A DNA stretch of 64,000 nucleotides from Pelosinus propionicus DSM 13327 (lineage in GTDB: Bacteria > Bacillota > Negativicutes > DSM-13327): assembly GCF_900114615.1 (NCBI RefSeq), contig NZ_FOTS01000026.1, positions 1-64,000 of the forward strand, read 5' to 3'. Below the pieces are notes generated by a model. It saw nothing but the letters and a program-made list of their open reading frames with translations, had not been told where the DNA came from and did not search any database. This document shows positions 1 through 7,803 of this stretch, piece after piece; the first letter of the stretch is position 1, and every line of letters starts with the position of its first letter. The translations under genes and the position numbers were made by a program.

Positions 1-258
1 ACAAGACTGTTCCAGCTTGCGGCTTGAATAGATGCCGTTCATGTACCCATAGACAAGAATTTTAAATAGACGCTTCGGTGATCTCTCGATTCTCCCCATT
101 CGGGAGTACGTAGTGTACAGTTTGCTATAATCCAGCCTTTCTAACACTGCGCTGAGTAACCGTACCGAGTCATCTTCTGGGATCATCTCGCCGATGTCCA
201 TCGGCAAGACTAGTTGATATATATTTGTGTCTGTTATATAATTTGCTTGTATTTTCAT
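1..258 (-). CDS. IS1182-family transposase, N-terminal fragment
   Basis: The 86 visible codons start at an ATG at 256-258 and run off the left edge. The translation shows the N-terminal signature of IS1182/DUF772 transposases: a PEDDSVRLLSAVLERLD segment followed by an RSPKRLFKILVYGYMNGI segment and SSRKLEQSC. This region precedes the DDE catalytic domain, which is not in the window. Whether the full transposase is intact cannot be seen. Upstream, a terminator-like hairpin within the element would limit transcription entering from the flank. Confidence 0.85.
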   Translation of the reverse strand, partial: MKIQANYITDTNIYQLVLPMDIGEMIPEDDSVRLLSAVLERLDYSKLYTTYSRMGRIERSPKRLFKILVYGYMNGIYSSRKLEQSC

Positions 259-282
259 GTTCCAACAAACTTGATTTTACAC

Positions 283-320
283 AAAAAAATGGCTCCCGGC
301 TACTGCCGGTTGCCATTTTT
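283..320. terminator. Hairpin inside IS end
   Basis: AATGGC pairs with GCCATT and CCGGC with GCCGG around a TACT loop, with A-runs on one side and T-runs on the other, so it can act as a terminator in either direction. It lies between the IS end and the transposase start. Such hairpins in IS elements are known to shield the transposase from outside transcription; that role here is inferred. Confidence 0.6.
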
Positions 321-350
321 GTTTTTTAGGGCTAGTGCGACAGCCCCTTT

Positions 351-721
351 TTGCAGCAGTTGCTAATCTAAAGATTCTTGCATGATATTAAATTAAGGAA
401 ATTTGAATATTTTCTGTACGATGATGCATTTCACTTTTATAGAGGTAATACATATTTAAGATGAGGGCATGAACTAGAAAGACTTGTAGATTCTTTGGAA
501 TAACAATGAGTAATAATAGATGGAATAAAACTGAAAATTCATAATAATATTATTTTAATTATCTATTTGATTTCACTTGTGTGTCTCACCACGAGAAGAT
601 TGCTGTTTAGAATCCTAAGTTGTCCAGTTAAATAAATCAGTGCAAAAGCAGTACGCTAATCTACAACAAATCAAGTCGTCTAAATGAATAAGATTGATAA
701 GAAAAATAGGAGGTATCATTC
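351..721. other. Gene-free region before dcuC-like gene
   Basis: This AT-rich stretch has no open frame with a ribosome site on either strand. It presumably holds the promoter of the dcuC-like gene, but no clear -35/-10 pair, sigma-54 element or operator palindrome stands out. The insertion of the IS element next to it may have displaced earlier upstream sequence. Confidence 0.5.
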
Positions 722-1981
722 ATGATTTGGATTGGCATTTTAATTGTAGTTTTAACATTTCTTGCTATCATCAAACGTTATGAAACGAGGCTGGTTCTAT
801 TTATAGCTGGCGTAGCAATGGCTTTAGCCGTCGGCAAGCCTTTAGTAGCTATTGATGCTTTTGCTAAAACAATGGTTAGCGGAGGACTTGTAACAACAAT
901 CTGTACTGTGATGGGCTTTTCTTATGTAATGAAATTAACTGGCTGTGATAGTCATTTAGTAAACTTATTAACAAGTTTACTAAAAAAAGCTGATTTTATA
1001 TTAATACCAGGGGCGGTCATTATAACATGGGTGATTAATGTTGCCTTGCCCAGTACCGCAGGATGCGCCGCTGCTGTTGGTGCTGTACTGATACCTACAT
1101 TGATCGGATCTGGGGTACACCCTGCGATGGCCGCTGCCTGTGTCATGTCTGGTACCATTGGGAGTGTTATGAGTCCAGGTCTTGCACATAATCCATTTGT
1201 TGCAAAATTGGCCAATGTTGATGTGATGACAGTAATCGCTGGTCATACAATACCTGCACTTATCTCACTTGCTGTTGCAGCAACGATGCTTACAATTGTT
1301 TCCCATTTGCAAAAAGAAGGCGCTAGTGCTGAGCGGTCTACTGAAATGTTTAGTAATGCGGAATTTTTTCAGATTAACGTTATAAAAGCTCTAGTGCCGA
1401 TTATTCCTCTTATCTTATTGGTACTAGGGAGTAAAATGGTTGATCTGATCTCTGAAGTTACTGTTCCTCAAGCTATGATTATAGGGGCGATGCTTGGATT
1501 TGTCGTAACCTTAGGTAATGCCCAAGAGATATCGAAAAGCTTTTTTAAGGGAATGGGTGATTCCTACGGACAAATAATGGGGATTATTATTGCAGCAGCT
1601 GTATTCACACAAGGAATGGATATCATTGGACTCACTGGTGCACTCATCGAAAAGATGAAAGAATCACAGGATGTAGCAAGATATGCCGCATCCATCGGTC
1701 CCTTTTTTCTCGCAGTATTGAGTGGATCAGGTGATGCGGCTGCACTTGCTTTTAATGGTGCAGTAACTCCTCATGCTGCGCAATTTGGTTTTAAAATTAC
1801 AGATATGGGTTCTCTAGCTACTATATCTGGTGCTCTAGGGCGTACGATGTCTCCTGTTGCTGGTGGTGCGATAGTATGTGCAACAATCGCTGGCGTAAAT
1901 CCGATGGAGATAGCCAAACGTACTGCTCCGGGGATGTTCTGTGCACTTGTTGCTGTCTTGATCGTTTTTTCAATTAAATAA
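722..1981 (+). CDS. dcuC: DcuC-family anaerobic C4-dicarboxylate carrier
   Basis: The 419-residue protein is hydrophobic throughout, with about 12 predicted membrane segments and no signal peptide, as in the DcuC family, which exchanges or exports C4-dicarboxylates such as succinate during anaerobic growth. Family-like conserved stretches include NVALPSTAG near residue 105, GVHPAMAA near 135, the SPGLAHNPFVAK loop near 150, a GSGDAAALAFN segment near 335 and LGRTMSPVAGG near 375. The start follows AGGAGGT at good spacing. A second paralogue lies at 60370-61623, and the two align end to end with roughly half the residues identical by eye. A LysR regulator gene downstream on the same strand is a plausible controller. 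The true substrate could be a dicarboxylate or a related amino acid; this is a family-level call. Confidence 0.85.
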   Translation: MIWIGILIVVLTFLAIIKRYETRLVLFIAGVAMALAVGKPLVAIDAFAKTMVSGGLVTTICTVMGFSYVMKLTGCDSHLVNLLTSLLKKADFILIPGAVIITWVINVALPSTAGCAAAVGAVLIPTLIGSGVHPAMAAACVMSGTIGSVMSPGLAHNPFVAKLANVDVMTVIAGHTIPALISLAVAATMLTIVSHLQKEGASAERSTEMFSNAEFFQINVIKALVPIIPLILLVLGSKMVDLISEVTVPQAMIIGAMLGFVVTLGNAQEISKSFFKGMGDSYGQIMGIIIAAAVFTQGMDIIGLTGALIEKMKESQDVARYAASIGPFFLAVLSGSGDAAALAFNGAVTPHAAQFGFKITDMGSLATISGALGRTMSPVAGGAIVCATIAGVNPMEIAKRTAPGMFCALVAVLIVFSIK

Positions 1982-2025
1982 TTTAATAATAGATTTTAAT
2001 ATGGGCGCTGTTTATAATAGAGCAT

Positions 2026-2066
2026 AGGGCTGCTTACTGCAAATCGTGGTAAGTTAGCCCTTTTAT
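2026..2066 (+). terminator. Rho-independent terminator after dcuC-like gene
   Basis: An AGGGCT/AGCCC and CTTAC/GTAAG stem is followed by TTTTATTTAT. It separates the carrier gene from the LysR gene. Confidence 0.7.
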
Positions 2067-2189
2067 TTATGATGACGATTCTATATTCTATAAGTTGCCA
2101 TATGATGAAATTGAGATTATAATTGCTTTGAAAAGAGTTTGCTTAGTGTTGCGATATAAGGTTAGAACCTTTGTGTAAAGGAGGTCAAT

Positions 2190-3137
2190 ATGGAGATACG
2201 ACATCTAGAATATTTCATAGAGGTAGCACGGCAAAAGAGTTTTAGTAAGGCTGCTGACCAAATGCATATTTCTCAGCCGTCGATTAGTAAGATAATTAAA
2301 GAAATTGAGGGGCATTTTGGAGTTGTACTATTTTATCGTACAACAAAGTATGTTGAATTGACTGATGCAGGTGAAATAATTTTGGAACAAGCAGAGAATA
2401 TTGTTTCATCATTTCAAAATATAAGCGCTAATTTAGTTGGAGGATTTAATTTAAGATCAGGAAAGATCCGAATTGGTATTCCGCCAATTACGGGTCTGAC
2501 CTCATTCGCCCGTTTATTTGGTCCTTTTAAAAGGGCCTATCCGAATATTAATATGCAGCTATTTGAGTTTGGATCAAAGAAAATTGAAACAGGCATTCTT
2601 GATGGGATACTAGACGTAGGTATAATATGTATTCCCCCTAGTGATCAAGAACTCTATGAAATGATTTGCAGTATTCAAGATCCATTGCGGCTCGTCGTTC
2701 ATCCAGAACATCCTTTTGCCCAATGTGAAATCATTGATTATGCAAATCTGGTAAATGAATCTTTTGTGCTGTATAGTAATGATTTTAGTTTAAATGATCT
2801 CATTATCGATCGATGTATGCAAGCCGGTTTTCGCCCTAATGTCATTTTTGAGACAATGCAGCTTGAGCTCATGACCCAGCTGGTGGCAGATCATTTCGGC
2901 ATAGCTTTATTGCCAAGTACTGTCTGCCAGCATTTGGACACTGCTGCACTGGTCTCAGTTCCATTAGCTGATCCGCCAATCTACTTACAATTGGGAGTGG
3001 TATGGAAAAAGGAGCGATATGTTTCTCATGCTACAAAAGCGTGGCTGGAGTTTGTAAGAGAACAGATCAACTCCGAGGATAAAAAACCTGATATTACAAG
3101 GAATCAATGGTTTTGGGATACGGCGGCTCCATCGTAA
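2190..3137 (+). CDS. LysR-family regulator with unusual QWFWD C-terminal tail
   Basis: The 315-residue protein has a standard LysR winged-helix N-terminus (residues 1-60, with SFSKAADQMHISQPSISK as the recognition helix region) and a periplasmic-binding-protein-like effector domain from about 90 to 290. It is slightly longer than usual because of a charged linker (NSEDKKP) and a last segment DITRNQWFWDTAAPS. This tail is not part of the LysR fold. The same tail pattern closes the micro-protein encoded just downstream (3350-3493), with 10 of 15 residues identical and the same distance to the stop. The start follows AAAGGAGG. The nearest candidate target is the dcuC-like gene upstream. The regulator assignment is secure; the function of the tail is unknown. 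Confidence 0.9.
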   Translation: MEIRHLEYFIEVARQKSFSKAADQMHISQPSISKIIKEIEGHFGVVLFYRTTKYVELTDAGEIILEQAENIVSSFQNISANLVGGFNLRSGKIRIGIPPITGLTSFARLFGPFKRAYPNINMQLFEFGSKKIETGILDGILDVGIICIPPSDQELYEMICSIQDPLRLVVHPEHPFAQCEIIDYANLVNESFVLYSNDFSLNDLIIDRCMQAGFRPNVIFETMQLELMTQLVADHFGIALLPSTVCQHLDTAALVSVPLADPPIYLQLGVVWKKERYVSHATKAWLEFVREQINSEDKKPDITRNQWFWDTAAPS

Positions 3138-3349
3138 AATAGAGACATCAAATTAATGTTTAATAATGTATACATGTGACATTGCGCTAATTCTATTCTA
3201 AGCTGGCTGTTTTTAAGCTACTTATTCCGAATCTAAATGCGGTATATGCCGAATCCGTATTTCACTTCTTTTTGCAAGAGGAATACAATAAGATCAAGGC
3301 AAGCACTATTCATATGCTAAGCAGCCAACATACGATTAGGAGGGATAGC

Positions 3350-3493
3350 GTGGCTAGTTCGATCAATGTTCTAGATCAGGGAATATTTGATAAAACAGAG
3401 GAAGAATCTTCTGCTGAAGTGAAAAAGGATGAAGTAAAAGTCGTGGATATTACACAACAGCAATGGTTTTGGGATCAGGCAGTAATGTCATAA
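3350..3493 (+). CDS. 47-residue protein with QWFWD tail
   Basis: A GTG start at 3350 is preceded by AGGAGGG with a 5-base spacer, which is far better than any longer version of this frame. The product is acidic and probably disordered in its first 30 residues (runs of E, K and S), then ends with DITQQQWFWDQAVMS. That tail matches the C-terminus of the LysR protein encoded 212 bases upstream, also at the nucleotide level (for instance CAATGGTTTTGGGAT in both). No signal peptide, membrane segment or Cys pattern is visible, and it does not look like a typical RiPP precursor or toxin. I do not recognise the family. A terminator follows directly. It may be a partner, decoy or duplicated remnant of the regulator tail. 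Confidence 0.7.
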   Translation: MASSINVLDQGIFDKTEEESSAEVKKDEVKVVDITQQQWFWDQAVMS

Positions 3494-3536
3494 GAGTGTT
3501 TTGGTTGTATTGGACTACAAGGTAATATAAATTTGC

Positions 3537-3566
3537 AGGTTTGGCAATTATGCCAAGCCTTTTTTC
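3537..3566 (+). terminator. Terminator after micro-protein gene
   Basis: A TTGGC/GCCAA stem with flanking AGG/CCT and an AATTAT loop is followed by TTTTTT. Confidence 0.75.
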
Positions 3567-3741
3567 TTTTGACCAGGAAACAGAAAGACATTCTTGTCCC
3601 AAACAATTTAATCGTATGCTTTGCATTTTAGTTGTGTATTTTAGATGTTTGTTTTCTTTTGTCGGATAGACAACTAGGATCAGAATGATAGAATAAAGGT
3701 AAAGAATATTCTAACTTATTTATAGTCGAGGAGGGAATGGT

Positions 3742-4803
3742 ATGAAGGTTTGTAAAAGGGCAATAGCAATGGTAGCTGTGGTCACGTCATTATCTTTACT
3801 ATTAGCAGGCTGCGGCTCTGGCACCTCAGAGAAACCAAAAACAGCTGCAGGACAAGAGGAAAAGGTACTTACAGTCTACACTGCCCGCAGTGAGAGTTTA
3901 AACAATCTTGTCATTCCGAAATTTGAAAAAGAAACAGGTATCAAGGTAGAGATGATTGTTGCGGGGACTGGAGCATTGCAAAAGCGGGTTGCGTCAGAAA
4001 AGAATAATCCGTTGGGCGATATTTTGTGGGCAGCCGACCAAACCATGCTAAATTCTTCCAAAGAGTTGTTTATGCAGTATGTTTCTCCTGAAGATGCAAA
4101 CATGGGTGATGCTTTTAAGAATAAGTCCGGTTATTTTTCAGCTGCTTTCGCCGATCCTACAGTCATTATTGTGAATACAAATTTGACTGGTGATATCAAA
4201 GTTGATAGTTTTGCGGATCTTATTAACCCTGCGCTTAAAGGAAAAATTGCATTTGGTGATCCTGCCAGTTCAAGTTCTTCTTTCCAATCGCTCATGGCTA
4301 TGCTGTATGCCAATGGCAAAGATGGTGATCCGATGTCAGATGAAGCTTGGGCTTTTGTTGATAAATTTATTGCAAATCTGAATGGTAAGATGCTCAATAG
4401 TTCCGGTGCAGTACATAAGGGTGTTGCTGATGGTGAGTATACTGTGGGTTTAACCTGGGAAGATCCCGCAGCCAATTATGTGAAAAATGGCGCACCGGTG
4501 AAGGTGGTATTTCCAAGTGAAGGTGCGATTTTCCCTGGAGAATCCGTTCAAATCATAAAGGGATGTAAACACCCTGAAAATGCAAAGAAATTTGTAGATT
4601 TTATGCTTTCTCAAAAAATTCAGGAACAGGTTGGTAAAGAGCTTACTGTTCGTCCTTTGCGTAAAGATATCAAACTTGCAGATTATATGACACCAACGGC
4701 TTCCATTAAATTGTTTAAGAATTATGATGAGGCTTGGGTATCAGATAATAAGAATACAATCACTGCAAAATTCAATGAACGTCTTGAGAAATCTATGAAA
4801 TAA
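3742..4803 (+). CDS. ABC importer substrate-binding lipoprotein, AfuA/FbpA type
   Basis: This 353-residue protein has a lipoprotein signal (KR near the N-terminus, hydrophobic core, LLAGC lipobox with Cys near residue 24) and a mature domain of the Fe(3+)/AfuA-like extracellular binding-protein family, beginning VLTVYTARSESL. The paired adjacent Tyr residues that bind iron in FbpA are not present, whereas a Ser-rich loop (GDPASSSSSFQSL) near residue 175 could bind a phosphate or other anion. AfuA-type relatives bind hexose phosphates, so a phosphorylated or anionic organic substrate is more likely than iron; this is inference. It opens an operon with the ATPase and fused permease, and a YesM/YesN-like two-component system follows. 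Confidence 0.8.
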   Translation: MKVCKRAIAMVAVVTSLSLLLAGCGSGTSEKPKTAAGQEEKVLTVYTARSESLNNLVIPKFEKETGIKVEMIVAGTGALQKRVASEKNNPLGDILWAADQTMLNSSKELFMQYVSPEDANMGDAFKNKSGYFSAAFADPTVIIVNTNLTGDIKVDSFADLINPALKGKIAFGDPASSSSSFQSLMAMLYANGKDGDPMSDEAWAFVDKFIANLNGKMLNSSGAVHKGVADGEYTVGLTWEDPAANYVKNGAPVKVVFPSEGAIFPGESVQIIKGCKHPENAKKFVDFMLSQKIQEQVGKELTVRPLRKDIKLADYMTPTASIKLFKNYDEAWVSDNKNTITAKFNERLEKSMK

Positions 4804-4837
4804 ATCATTTTTTTTGCAGTGATGAAGAATGAATAAG

Positions 4838-4883
4838 AAAGGGCCTTGCGACTTAGCAATTATACTGCGCATAGGCCTTTTTT
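4838..4883 (+). terminator. Intra-operon hairpin with T-run
   Basis: AAGGGCCTTGCG can pair imperfectly with CGCATAGGCCTT, followed by TTTTTT. Lying between the binding-protein gene and the ATPase gene of one transporter, it probably acts as a partial terminator that keeps the binding protein more abundant than the membrane complex. Confidence 0.55.
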
Positions 4884-4931
4884 CTATAAATCGAGATTAT
4901 GCATAAATTATAAAAGTCGGAGGGATTAAAG

Positions 4932-6032
4932 ATGAGCGTTTCAATCGATATAGAAGAAGTAGTCAAAAAGTATGGCAATGATACGATCATAAACGGGCTT
5001 TCGCTTCATGTGAAGCCAGGGGAATTTTTCACCTTGCTGGGACCCTCAGGCTGTGGAAAAACTACATTGTTGCGCATGATCATTGGTTTTAATTCAATCG
5101 AGGGTGGCAAGATTAAAGTTGATGGACGTGTTGTTAATGATATTCCTACTAACAATCGTAACATGGGCATGGTATTTCAAAACTATGCGATCTTTCCACA
5201 TATGTCGGTCAAAGAAAATGTTGCTTTTGGACTGAGAATGCGGAAAGTTCCTGAAAATGATATTGACAAGCAGGTTGATGAAATTTTAAAAATTGTTAAA
5301 ATTGACCATCTCAAAGATAGAATGCCCATAAAGCTTTCAGGAGGTCAACAGCAGCGTGTGGCCTTAGCAAGAGCAATTGTTATCCACCCTGAGGTCTTAT
5401 TAATGGATGAGCCCCTTTCCAATCTTGATGCAAAGCTGCGAGTAGAAATGCGCAATGCAATCAAGAGCATTCAACGGCAGATTAATATCACCACAGTGTA
5501 TGTTACTCACGATCAAGAGGAGGCACTCGCCATTTCAGATCGAATTGCGATTATGCATAATGGTGTCATTCAGCAAATTGACAGCCCCAAAAATATTTAC
5601 CAGCGGCCGGTGAATACCTTTGTATCTACTTTTATTGGTCTTTCTAATCTGATTGATGCTGAAATTAGTAAAAATCAAGGCTGCAATGCTTCTATTGTGT
5701 TTGATCATGGATATTGCGTGTTCATGGAAAATATAAAAGATACCGTGAAAAATGGACAGAAAATCTTGGTTTCAGTAAGACCGGAAGAGTTTCATATTCG
5801 TTCAGCTGGCGAAGGTTTGAAAGCGACGATAAAAAGCAGTGTATTTCTTGGATTGACGACTCACTATTTTGTTCAGCTTGAGAATGGTCAGGATATTCAG
5901 GTCATCCAAGACCGAGATGAACAGGATATCATCCCTGACGGGACCACTATTATTCTTGCCGTTAATCCACAAAAAATCAATGTGTTCCACTATGAAAACA
6001 AAACAACGTTAATCAGAGGTGGAAAAGAATGA
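4932..6032 (+). CDS. ABC importer ATPase, FbpC/PotA type
   Basis: The 366-residue protein is a complete import ATPase: Walker A GPSGCGKTT near residue 37, Q-loop FQNYAIFPHM near 85, ABC signature LSGGQQQRVALARA near 137, Walker B VLLMDEPLSNLD near 157 and the switch His in VTHDQEEA near 193. Residues from about 240 onward form the TOBE-type C-terminal regulatory region typical of the FbpC, PotA and UgpC groups. It sits on the cytoplasmic face and powers uptake with the permease encoded next, whose ATG overlaps this stop codon by 4 bases (ATGA), a sign of translational coupling. Confidence 0.92.
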   Translation: MSVSIDIEEVVKKYGNDTIINGLSLHVKPGEFFTLLGPSGCGKTTLLRMIIGFNSIEGGKIKVDGRVVNDIPTNNRNMGMVFQNYAIFPHMSVKENVAFGLRMRKVPENDIDKQVDEILKIVKIDHLKDRMPIKLSGGQQQRVALARAIVIHPEVLLMDEPLSNLDAKLRVEMRNAIKSIQRQINITTVYVTHDQEEALAISDRIAIMHNGVIQQIDSPKNIYQRPVNTFVSTFIGLSNLIDAEISKNQGCNASIVFDHGYCVFMENIKDTVKNGQKILVSVRPEEFHIRSAGEGLKATIKSSVFLGLTTHYFVQLENGQDIQVIQDRDEQDIIPDGTTIILAVNPQKINVFHYENKTTLIRGGKE

Positions 6033-7693
6033 ACTATGCTGGTGAAAAGCGTTTTACCATTTGGTCATCGTTTAGTCTGGTGATTCTAGCAATTTTTGCT
6101 TTATTTATTATATATCCACTGATTTTGGTCTTATGTAAAAGTGTGATCGATCCTCAATCAGGAAATTTTACAATGAGTTATTTAACTAAATTTTTCACCA
6201 GAAAGTTTTACTGGAGTACGCTAATCAACAGCTTGCAAGTTACTGCTTGCGCGACTTTGCTTGCGGCTGCTATTGGACTTCCTATGGCGTATGTGATGAG
6301 AAGTGTAAAGATTAGGGGAAGCGGATTTTTGGATATTCTCATTGTGATTTCTTATTTGTCTCCACCTTTTATCGGTGCCTATGCTTGGATTCAACTGCTG
6401 GGACGTAATGGTGTAGTAACCAACTGGGTCAATACTATCTTTGGTATCCAATTTGACGGTATTTACGGTTTTGCAGGCATTGTACTAGTGTTTACTCTGC
6501 AATCATTCCCGCTGGTGTACATGTATGTATCGGGTGCATTGAAAAACCTAGATAATTCTCTTAATGAAGCGGCAGAAAGTTTGGGATGCACTGGTTTTGA
6601 GCGAATCACGAAGATTATTGTACCGCTGGTTATGCCTACGCTGCTGGCTAGTTCGTTATTAATCTTCATGCGCGTATTTGCCGATTTTGGTACGCCAATG
6701 CTAATTGGAGAAGGGTTTAAAACGATCCCTGTGCTGATTTACACTCAGTTTATGAGTGAAGTTGGCGGAGATGATGGTTTTGCCGCTGCGTTATGCGTCA
6801 TTGTAATTATGATGACCATACTGATATTCTTAGCCCAGCGCTTTCTTGCCAATCGTAATACCTATTCTATGACGGCACTTAAGCCTATGACAGCTCAGAA
6901 AATTACTGGTGTGAAAAATATGCTGTCTCATGCATTTATCTATTTAGTGGTAGGATTAGCGGTTTTGCCTCAAGTAGTGGTTATTTATACTTCGTTTTTA
7001 AAGAGCAACGGCGGTCAGGTATTCACTGGCGGCTTTGCACTGCAAAGCTATCAGGCAACTTTGTTTTCCAAGGATAATGATGTTATTTGGAATACCTACA
7101 TGCTTGGTCTCGTATCCATTACCATAATCGTAGTGCTGGGGATTCTGATTTCGTATCTTACTGTACGCAAACAGAGTCCGTTAAACAGTGCATTAGATAT
7201 GATTACGATGTTTCCTTATATTATTCCCGGTTCCGTTCTTGGAATTTCTTTTTTATTCGCCTTTAACAATCCACCGCTTCTTTTAAGCGGCACTGCGTTG
7301 ATTATGATTATATCCTTTGCCATACGCAGGATGCCCTATACCATTCGATCCAGTACAGCGATTATTGGGCAGATCAGCCCCAGTATGGAAGAAGCCGCCA
7401 TATCTTTAGGGGCTACCGAAATGAAATCCTATACAAAGGTTACTGTCCCCATGATGATGCCAGGAGTTTTAGCCGGGGCAATTATGAGCTGGGTAACGGT
7501 CATTAGTGAACTAAGTTCTTCCATTATTCTTTACACCAACAGTACTCAGACCCTTACCGTTTCCATATATACAGAGGTTATACGCGGCAATTACGGAAAT
7601 GCATCGGCCTATTCTACCATACTTACGATTACCTCGATTGTGTCGCTGCTGTTGTTTTTCAAACTTACCGGTAAGCGGGACATCAGTATTTGA
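6029..7693 (+). CDS. ABC importer permease, FbpB-like, two fused modules
   Basis: The 554-residue membrane protein has about 12 hydrophobic segments arranged as two homologous permease halves, as in FbpB/AfuB iron or sugar-phosphate importers. Each half has the EAA loop that contacts the ATPase: NEAAESLGCTGFERITKIIVP near residue 187 and EEAAISLGATEMKSYTKV near 455. The gene overlaps the ATPase gene by 4 bases and ends just before a very strong terminator, so binding protein, ATPase and permease make up one transcription unit. Substrate is not determined by the permease sequence. Confidence 0.9.
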   Translation: MNYAGEKRFTIWSSFSLVILAIFALFIIYPLILVLCKSVIDPQSGNFTMSYLTKFFTRKFYWSTLINSLQVTACATLLAAAIGLPMAYVMRSVKIRGSGFLDILIVISYLSPPFIGAYAWIQLLGRNGVVTNWVNTIFGIQFDGIYGFAGIVLVFTLQSFPLVYMYVSGALKNLDNSLNEAAESLGCTGFERITKIIVPLVMPTLLASSLLIFMRVFADFGTPMLIGEGFKTIPVLIYTQFMSEVGGDDGFAAALCVIVIMMTILIFLAQRFLANRNTYSMTALKPMTAQKITGVKNMLSHAFIYLVVGLAVLPQVVVIYTSFLKSNGGQVFTGGFALQSYQATLFSKDNDVIWNTYMLGLVSITIIVVLGILISYLTVRKQSPLNSALDMITMFPYIIPGSVLGISFLFAFNNPPLLLSGTALIMIISFAIRRMPYTIRSSTAIIGQISPSMEEAAISLGATEMKSYTKVTVPMMMPGVLAGAIMSWVTVISELSSSIILYTNSTQTLTVSIYTEVIRGNYGNASAYSTILTITSIVSLLLFFKLTGKRDISI

Positions 7694-7698
7694 TAGAC

Positions 7699-7742
7699 AT
7701 TATAAAACAGGGTTCCAATACGTTGGAACCCTGTTTTATAAT
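7699..7742 (+). terminator. Perfect 20-bp stem terminator
   Basis: The arms ATTATAAAACAGGGTTCCAA and its exact complement surround a TACG loop. It ends the ABC operon and isolates it from the two-component genes that follow. Confidence 0.85.
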
Positions 7743-7803
7743 GATACTGTAACAGCCTTAGTCGGTTGATGCATCATAAAAGTGAAAAAGAGGCGAGAAG
7801 AGT

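Larger units (their letters stand above)
1..350 (-). mobile_element. IS1182-family insertion sequence, one end (cut by window edge)
   Basis: The fragment holds the start of an IS1182-type transposase read on the minus strand and the end of the element upstream of it. Reading the minus strand inward from about 350, the element begins with GGGGCTGTCGCACTAGCCC, which fits the terminal repeats of this family. The outer boundary is uncertain by a few bases because the other end lies outside the window and no target duplication can be checked. The first bases past the end belong to a long gene-free stretch before the dcuC-like gene. Confidence 0.75.

Noticed and set aside
3272-3349. An N-terminal extension (TTG start at 3272) of the QWFWD micro-protein.
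   Set aside because: The upstream part lacks a ribosome site, whereas the GTG at 3350 has AGGAGGG with ideal spacing.
3742-7693. Annotation of the ABC importer as ferric iron specific.
   Set aside because: The paired Tyr ligands of FbpA are absent and the neighbouring two-component system is of the sugar-uptake type.
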